This document shows, in pieces, positions 57,701 to 64,000 of a DNA stretch of 64,000 nucleotides (positions within the stretch are counted from its first letter, which is position 1; each line of letters opens with the position of its first letter). The notes under the pieces are model-generated. The model did no database searches, was not told where the DNA came from, and saw only the letters and a list, made by a program, of their open reading frames with translations. Origin of the DNA: Homarus americanus (lineage: Eukaryota > Arthropoda > Malacostraca > Decapoda > Nephropidae); assembly GCF_018991925.1 (NCBI RefSeq), contig NW_024732238.1:8986460-9050459 (forward strand), in the 5' to 3' direction. The position numbers and the translations under genes were made by a program.

Positions 57701-58106
57701 GCTGGGTCTCTGTAGCTGGGGCTAATGCTCTGTAGCTGGGGCCACGTCTCTCTGTAGCTGGGGCCATCTCTCAGGTAAGCTGGGCCAATGTCTCTGTAGC
57801 TGGGGCTAATGTCTCAGTCTCTTTGCTGGGGCTAGTCTCTGTAGCTGGGGCTAATGTCTCTGTAGCTAAGTCTCCTGTAGCTGGGGCTAATGTCTCTGTA
57901 GCTGGGCTAAGGTCTCTGTAGCTGGGGCTAAGGTCTCTGGTCTCTGTAGCTGGGGCTAATGTCTCTGTAGCTGGGGCTAATGTCTCTGTAGCTGGGGCTA
58001 ATGTCTCTGTTGGGGCTAAGGTCTTGTTAGCTGGGGCTAAGGTCTCTGTAGCTGGGGCTAAGGTCTCTGTAGCTGGGGCTAAGGTCTCTGTAGCTGGGGC
58101 TAATTA
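54750..58106. repeat. 21-bp minisatellite, highly irregular in its middle
   Basis: The unit is GTCTCTGTAGCTGGGGCTAA plus T or G. The first ten units are regular and in frame (VSVAGAN repeated, 54755-54979), and so are the last ones (about 57950-58100). Between about 55090 and 57900 units are truncated, duplicated or fused at many points. The unit carries TAGC and GCTA inverted around four bases. Confidence 0.95.
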
Positions 58107-58205
58107 CACTTGATAAATTAAACCTCCTTACAACGCCAAAACCTAAATGAAACAAATAAAAAATAAAAGACGTGAAACAGGGCTGACTAAAACGAGCGAC
58201 ATGGT
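58107..58205. other. Short unique stretch
   Basis: AT-rich sequence with no recognised feature. Confidence 0.5.
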
Positions 58206-58792
58206 AGTGATGGTGACGGTATGGTGGGAGTGATGGTTGTGTGGTGATGGAATGGTGATGTGCTGATGGTATGGTGGTAGTGTGATGATATGGTGGTGGT
58301 GGTGTGATGGTATGGTGGTGGCGGTAGTATGATGGTGTGGTGGTGGTAGTGTGATGGTATGGTGGTGGTGGTAGTGTGATGATATGGTGGTGGTGGTAGT
58401 GTGATGGAATGGTGGTGTGATAGTATGGTGGTAGTGTGATTGTATGGTGGTGATAATAGTATGGGGGGAGTGGTGATAGTATGGTGATGGTAGTGATAGT
58501 ATGGTGATGATGGTGGTGTGATAGTATGGTGGGAGTGGTGATAGTATGGTGATGTTAGTGATAGTATTGAATTGAATTGAAAGTTTATTTAGCCAGAAAA
58601 ACACAGATACAGAGTGGATAATAATAACAATATTGACATGGCTGAGCCAGTTGAGAACCTGAGCTCTCTTTGAGGCACCTGATATATACTATACATTTAT
58701 ATCAAGGAAGTATTATGTAAACATTTAGTAGGTGGTAGTGATAGTATGGTGGTGGTGATAGTATGGTGGTGGTGATAGTATGGTGGCATAAG
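58206..58792. repeat. ATGGTGGTG-type minisatellite interrupted by an insertion
   Basis: Units of about 15-18 bp built on GTGATGGTATGGTGGTGG. The array is interrupted at about 58567-58728 by unrelated sequence (next entry) and resumes as GTGATAGTATGGTGGTG until about 58792. Confidence 0.9.
58567..58728 (-). mobile_element. Short retroelement 3' end inserted in the array
   Basis: On the minus strand the insert ends with AATAAACTTTCAATTCAATT followed by CAATA, a polyadenylation-like signal and a short (TTCAA)n tail. This is typical of a 5'-truncated retroelement. Array sequence lies on both sides. The family is not identified; a clear target duplication cannot be shown because the flanks are repetitive. 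Confidence 0.5.
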
Positions 58793-58934
58793 CGTCGATT
58801 GGTTACAGTACATACCTGGTGAGTCATGTCCACTACACCATTCAAACTCCTCACTCCAGTCTTACCTAAAAAAAGAAAAAAAAATAACTACAGGAACAAA
58901 CGTAATATTAACAAGTCCAAATTATCATCAAATA

Positions 58935-59135
58935 TCATCAAAATCGTAAACATACAAGTAAACACAAGTAATAACTCGTAAACATACAGGTAAACACAGG
59001 TAATAACTCGTAAACATCCAGGTAAACACAGGTAATAACTCGTAAGCATCCAGGTAAACACAGGTAATAACTCGTAAACATCCAGGTAAACACAGGTAAT
59101 AACTCGTAAACATACAGGTAAACACAGGTAATAAC
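58935..59135. repeat. 32-bp minisatellite
   Basis: The unit contains AAACATCCAGGTAAACACAG then GTAATAACTCGT. About six units. As 32 is not a multiple of three, the minus-strand open frame passes through all three phases of the unit. Confidence 0.94.
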
Positions 59136-59740
59136 ACTATGTAATATTTGGTATAATTACATGATCTAAAGGTGAGGCACTAGTTTGCATAACGGGATCT
59201 GCAAGTCGTCTTTATAAATGTGGTCAAAATATCTCGGCTTCTGGTGCTTGAGTGGAGAGCTGAGGACCCTTCCCCGCCACACTATGACCAATCAACTCCT
59301 CTCTTGCTTCTTCTTCCTCCCATTCTTTCTCATATTCTCTCCTACATTCCCTCGGCCACCTCCTCTTTTCTCCATCTTCTTGTCTTCCCTTCAATTCCTC
59401 CCTTTACTTATCTTTTCTCTACTCCTCTCCCCCTCTTTTCACTACTACTCCTACTTTTCTTTAATTCTTCCACCTCCTTCACCTCCCCTCCTCCTTCCCA
59501 GACAACGACGCCTCCCTACACCAGCAACATCACCAAACAGTCACCAACACCGTGAACCAGTCTCACCAAGAGAGTATGAAGCTGCACTGTCAAAAGACAC
59601 GCGAGTATGTGTCATGACGCTCCACTGACTACATAAGTACTGTAGTGTTGTGTTACATATGGTGTCCATTCCTGACCTACATCTGCTGGTGTTCCCTGTC
59701 GTCTGTTTAAGTATTAATGTTGCTCTATGGTTCAGGCTCC
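59136..59740. other. Unique DNA with a CT-rich tract
   Basis: Pyrimidine-rich at about 59295-59500 (CTTCTTCCTCCC, CTCCTCTCCCCCTC). Frames of 111 and 136 codons are compositional. Confidence 0.5.
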
Positions 59741-59804
59741 GGTAACTACATGTAAACTGTTCTGTATATATTCTGAGTGAATTACAGCACTCCTATATAT
59801 CACG

Positions 59805-59837
<33 letters not shown>

Positions 59838-60000
59838 TTTATAATAATAGTACAACAATATAATATTAATAATAACTTGTGATAATAAGAATATAATATA
59901 CTACTACAAATAAGTAACAGCAAAAATAATAATATACACAAAATAACTGTAATATAACATGATTCAAGTAATGGTTACTTACACCTAAGTGATAATTATA
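59741..60000. other. AT-rich DNA with (GT)n
   Basis: A (GT)n run at 59803-59838 followed by AT-rich sequence with TAATAA patches. Confidence 0.6.
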
Positions 60001-60065
60001 GCAACAATACGGTCATTAACACCTAAGTGATAATTATAGCAACAATATGGTCATTAACACTTAAA
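59982..60065. repeat. Two-copy 46-bp direct repeat
   Basis: Two near-identical copies containing CACCTAAGTGATAATTATAG then CAACAATACGGTCATTAA, differing by ACGG against ATGG. Confidence 0.92.
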
Positions 60066-60675
60066 AAAATAAGAGTTTGTAGTGCAGCCAGAAAGAACCA
60101 TCAGAGAGGTATGAACTTTAAATGATAACAAGATAACATTTACGATGTCCTGGCACCAGGCGGCCCTCCAGCACTACACACTCCAGCTGGAATCATTGGT
60201 TTCACCAGCTACTATCGTGGCATGGTGGCAGTTGAGATCAGAGTCCACACATACGCAACGAGAGACGGTGGTGTCCTGGGGAGGCGTGACGAGAGGGAAG
60301 GCTGCTGGTGTTATGGTAGTGCTAGCAAGCTCACCACACACTTGGGTTTCAGCCCTTGATCCACCACCTAAGTCACGGCACGATGGCCACGCAATACACC
60401 CTTATCATACACTACCACACCCTCTTCCCACCACACACACAAATACAACCGGTAAGATATTCCCGAGATTGTTTTAGAGCAGTTGTACCCCAGAAAACAA
60501 CAAAACAACGGAAAACATCTTTAAAGTGTCCTTTAAAACTCAGGATATTCTATTAGGGCGGCAGGTGAGCCTCTGACGTCTGTGCTGCTGCAGACGTCAG
60601 GCAGAACCTTCGGTGCATGGAAGCCAAGTAAATATTATTTATAAACTCCGCAAGATCCGCTCACCCGAGATTAAA
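60066..60675. other. Unique DNA, no gene identified
   Basis: A 110-codon frame at 60145-60477 (MSWHQAALQHYTLQ start) has fairly normal composition at first but no recognisable domain. It also holds the inverted repeat at 60573-60600. Confidence 0.4.
60573..60600. repeat. Perfect 10-bp inverted repeat
   Basis: CTGACGTCTG (60573-60582) and CAGACGTCAG (60591-60600) are exact reverse complements around TGCTGCTG. Confidence 0.85.
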
Positions 60676-61015
60676 GCTGAACCACTAGCCACAAGCCGGG
60701 CTGTGCCACACTGACGTTATCTACAATTGCACGGGTGGTGAACCACTAGACACAAGCAGGGCTGTGCCACACTGACGTTATCTACAATTGCACGGGTGGT
60801 GAACCACTAGACACAAGCCGGGCTGTGCCACACTGACGTTATCTACAAATGCACGGGTGGTGAACCACTAGACACAAGCCGGGCTGTGCCACACTGACGT
60901 TATCTACAAATGCACGGGTGGTGAACCACTAGACACAAGCAGGGCTGTGCCACACTGACGTTATCTACAAATGCACGGGTGGTGAACCACTAGACACAAG
61001 CCGGGCTGTGACACA
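60676..61015. repeat. 61-bp tandem repeat, about 5.5 copies
   Basis: The unit contains ACCACTAGACACAAGCCGGG, then CTGTGCCACACTGACGTTAT, then CTACAATTGCACGGGTGGTGA. Copies are nearly identical, alternating AAGCCGGG/AAGCAGGG and CAATTGC/CAAATGC. GTGGT and ACCAC are inverted around GA at each junction. Confidence 0.96.
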
Positions 61016-61119
61016 AACGGTGCCACTGTGTGTTATGTGTGTTGCAGGTGGTGAACCACTATATGTGCATGAAACTGTTGTTTACATTATTGTGGTGAAC
61101 TGTGGTTTGTGTTGTGATG

Positions 61120-62158
<1,039 letters not shown>

Positions 62159-62159
62159 G

Positions 62160-62277
62160 TGGGTTGCGGTTGGGGTTGGGTTGGGGTTGGGGTTGGGGTT
62201 GGGTTGGGGTTGGGTTGGGGTTGGGTTGAGTTGGATTGGGTTGGGTTGGGTTGGGTTGGGTTGGGGTTGGGTTGATA
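62160..62277. repeat. GGGTT / GGGGTT array
   Basis: About 20 mixed units of GGGTT and GGGGTT on the plus strand, with GGATT and GAGTT variants. It is G-quadruplex prone and resembles, but does not equal, the arthropod telomeric TTAGG. Confidence 0.93.
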
Positions 62278-62440
62278 ATATTTGGTTAGATTATATTATT
62301 GATTTTTACGTCCACCATTACTCTCTCTCTCTGACCACCTACGGCCTCTTTCCCATGTCTTCCTTCCCAGAAACACATACAGTATGCCTCCCTCCCCTTC
62401 ATCCTCCCCCAACCAATTTCCATCATTGTCCCTCCAAACA
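62278..62440. other. Short unique stretch
   Basis: AT-rich, then C/T-rich. No feature recognised. Confidence 0.5.
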
Positions 62441-62444
62441 TTCT

Positions 62445-64000
62445 CTGTCAGTATACACACTTTGTCAGTATACACACTATCCCTGTCAGTATACAAACTA
62501 TCTGTCAATATACACACTTTCTGTCAATATACACACTATCTCTGTCAGTATACACACTATCTGTCAGTATACACACTTTCTGTCATTATACACACTTTCT
62601 CTGGCAGTATACACACTATCTGTCAGTATACACACTTTCTGTCAATATACACACTATCTCTGTCAGTATACACACTATCTGTCAGTATACACACTTTCTG
62701 TCAATATACACACTATCTCTGTCAGTATACACACTATCTGTCAGTATACACACTTTCTGTCAATATACACACTATCTGTCAGTATACACACTTTCTCTGT
62801 CAGTATACACACTATCTGTCAGTATACACACTTTCTGTCAATATACACACTATCTCTGTCAGTATACACACTTTCTGTCATTATACACACTTTCTCTGTC
62901 AGTATACACACTTTCTCTGTCAGTATACACACTATCTATCAGGATATACACTTTCTCTGTCAGTTTACACACTTTCCCTGTCAATATACACACTATCTCA
63001 GTCAGTATACACACTTTGTCAGTATACACACTATCTGTCAGTATACACACTATCTCTGTCAGTATACACACTATCTCTGTCAGTATACACACTATCTCTG
63101 TCAGTATACACACTATCTCTGTCAGTATACACACTATCTCTGTCAATATACACACTATCTCTGTCAATATACACACTATCTCTGTCAGTATACACACTTT
63201 CTCTGTCAGTATACACACTTTCAGTAAGCATACACACTTTCTGTCAGTATACACACTATCTGGCAGTATACACACTATCTCTGTCAGTATACACACTAGC
63301 TCTATCAGTATACACACTATCTCTGTCAGTATAATCACTATCTCTGGCAGTATACACACTATCTCTGGCAGTATACACACTATCTCTGGCAGTATACACA
63401 CTATCTCTGTCAGTATACACACTTTATCAGTATACACACTTTCTCCGTCAGTATACATACTCTCTCTGGCAGCATACACACAATCTCTGTCAGTATACAC
63501 ACTTTCTCTATCAGTATACACACTTTCTCCATCAGTATACACACTATCTCAGTCAGTATACACTCTATCTGTCAGTATATACACTATCAGTATACACACT
63601 AACAGTCAGTATATACACTACCTCAGGCAATATACACACTATCTCTGTCAGTATACACACTCTCTCTGGCAGCATACACACAATCTGTCAGTATACACAC
63701 TATCTCTGTCAGTATACACACTATCTCTGTCAGTATACACACTTTCTCAGTCAGTATACACTCTATCTGTCAGTATACACACTCTCTATCAGTATACACA
63801 CTATCTGTCAGTATATACACTATCTCAGGCAATATACATACTATCTCTGTCAGTATACACACTGTCAGTATACACAATATCAGTATACACACCACCTCTG
63901 TCAGTATACACACTATCTCAGGCAGTATACACACTATCTCTGTCAGTATACACACTATCTGTCAGTATACACACTATCTCTGCCAGTATACACACTATCT
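62445..64000. repeat. 21-bp minisatellite running off the window
   Basis: The unit is CTATCTCTGTCAGTATACAC plus A, with TTTCTGTC and CTATCTGTC shortened forms (17-18 bp). The palindrome GTATAC is conserved in most units. The period of 21 keeps long frames open on both strands (YTLSLSV and ILTEIVC repeats), which are by-products. The array is cut by the right edge. Confidence 0.97.

Noticed and set aside
60145..60477. 110-codon plus-strand frame
   Set aside because: No domain or start context found. Length is within chance expectation.
62160..62277. Chromosome end (telomere)
   Set aside because: Units are GGGTT/GGGGTT rather than TTAGG, the array is short, and sequence continues on both sides.
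62181..63542. Frames of 227-348 codons on both strands
   Set aside because: Translation of the GGGTT array and the 21-bp minisatellite.

Overview
This window reads as a repeat-dense, intergenic piece of an arthropod genome, most likely a decapod crustacean. The evidence is the eukaryotic low-complexity composition, short TTAGG-type runs (about 11345, 23360 and 24530), CR1-type and Jockey-type non-LTR retrotransposon remnants, and an unusually heavy load of mini- and microsatellites. I found no rRNA or tRNA gene, no CRISPR array and no host protein gene I can name. Most long open frames are by-products of tandem repeats, many with periods divisible by three. A run of 100 N at 24676-24775 marks an assembly gap.

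Layout. 1-5355: three minisatellites (about 37, 17 and 54 bp units). 5356-8600: spacer, a 1.9 kb (AAT)n tract with a perfect hairpin, an (AT)n tract and purine-rich DNA. 8905-17885: a dense cluster of non-LTR retrotransposon fragments, most of them bounded by (CA)n, including two elements that carry a 45-bp tandem repeat and a small TA-flanked palindromic element inside a retrotransposon. 17950-21562: a Jockey-like reverse transcriptase fragment, a decayed envelope/fusion-protein-like gene, AT/CA microsatellites and a possible MITE. 22040-33430: four minisatellites, the two largest separated by an 836-bp hAT-like element. 33799-37642: a short and a long copy of the (CA)n-bounded retrotransposon, head to tail. 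37780-41700: a 29-bp minisatellite and a G/A-rich array. 41700-53110: quieter DNA with a CR1 fragment, a 3.8 kb CR1 copy with ORF1 and ORF2 remnants set in a 22-bp minisatellite, a CT-rich array and another retrotransposon end. 54750-64000: six more arrays (21, about 15-18, 32, 46, 61 and 21 bp units), 168 bp of (TA)n and a GGGTT-type array.

The best candidate for an undescribed system is a non-LTR retrotransposon family with five copies here (8951, 13081, 13881, 33799, 34372). All lie on the same strand, share a 3' end of about 55 bp followed by (TTA)n, and sit between (CA)n or (CG)n(CA)n stretches. Two copies lack reverse transcriptase and instead carry arrays of a 45-bp hairpin-forming unit, as a non-autonomous partner using the same tail would. 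Other points of interest are the envelope-like pseudogene with a visible furin-type site and fusion-peptide-like segment, the TA-flanked element whose removal restores a reverse transcriptase reading frame, and the recurrence of small inverted repeats inside otherwise unrelated minisatellite units.

All coordinates and homology calls come from reading the sequence by eye. No database search, alignment or folding program was run.
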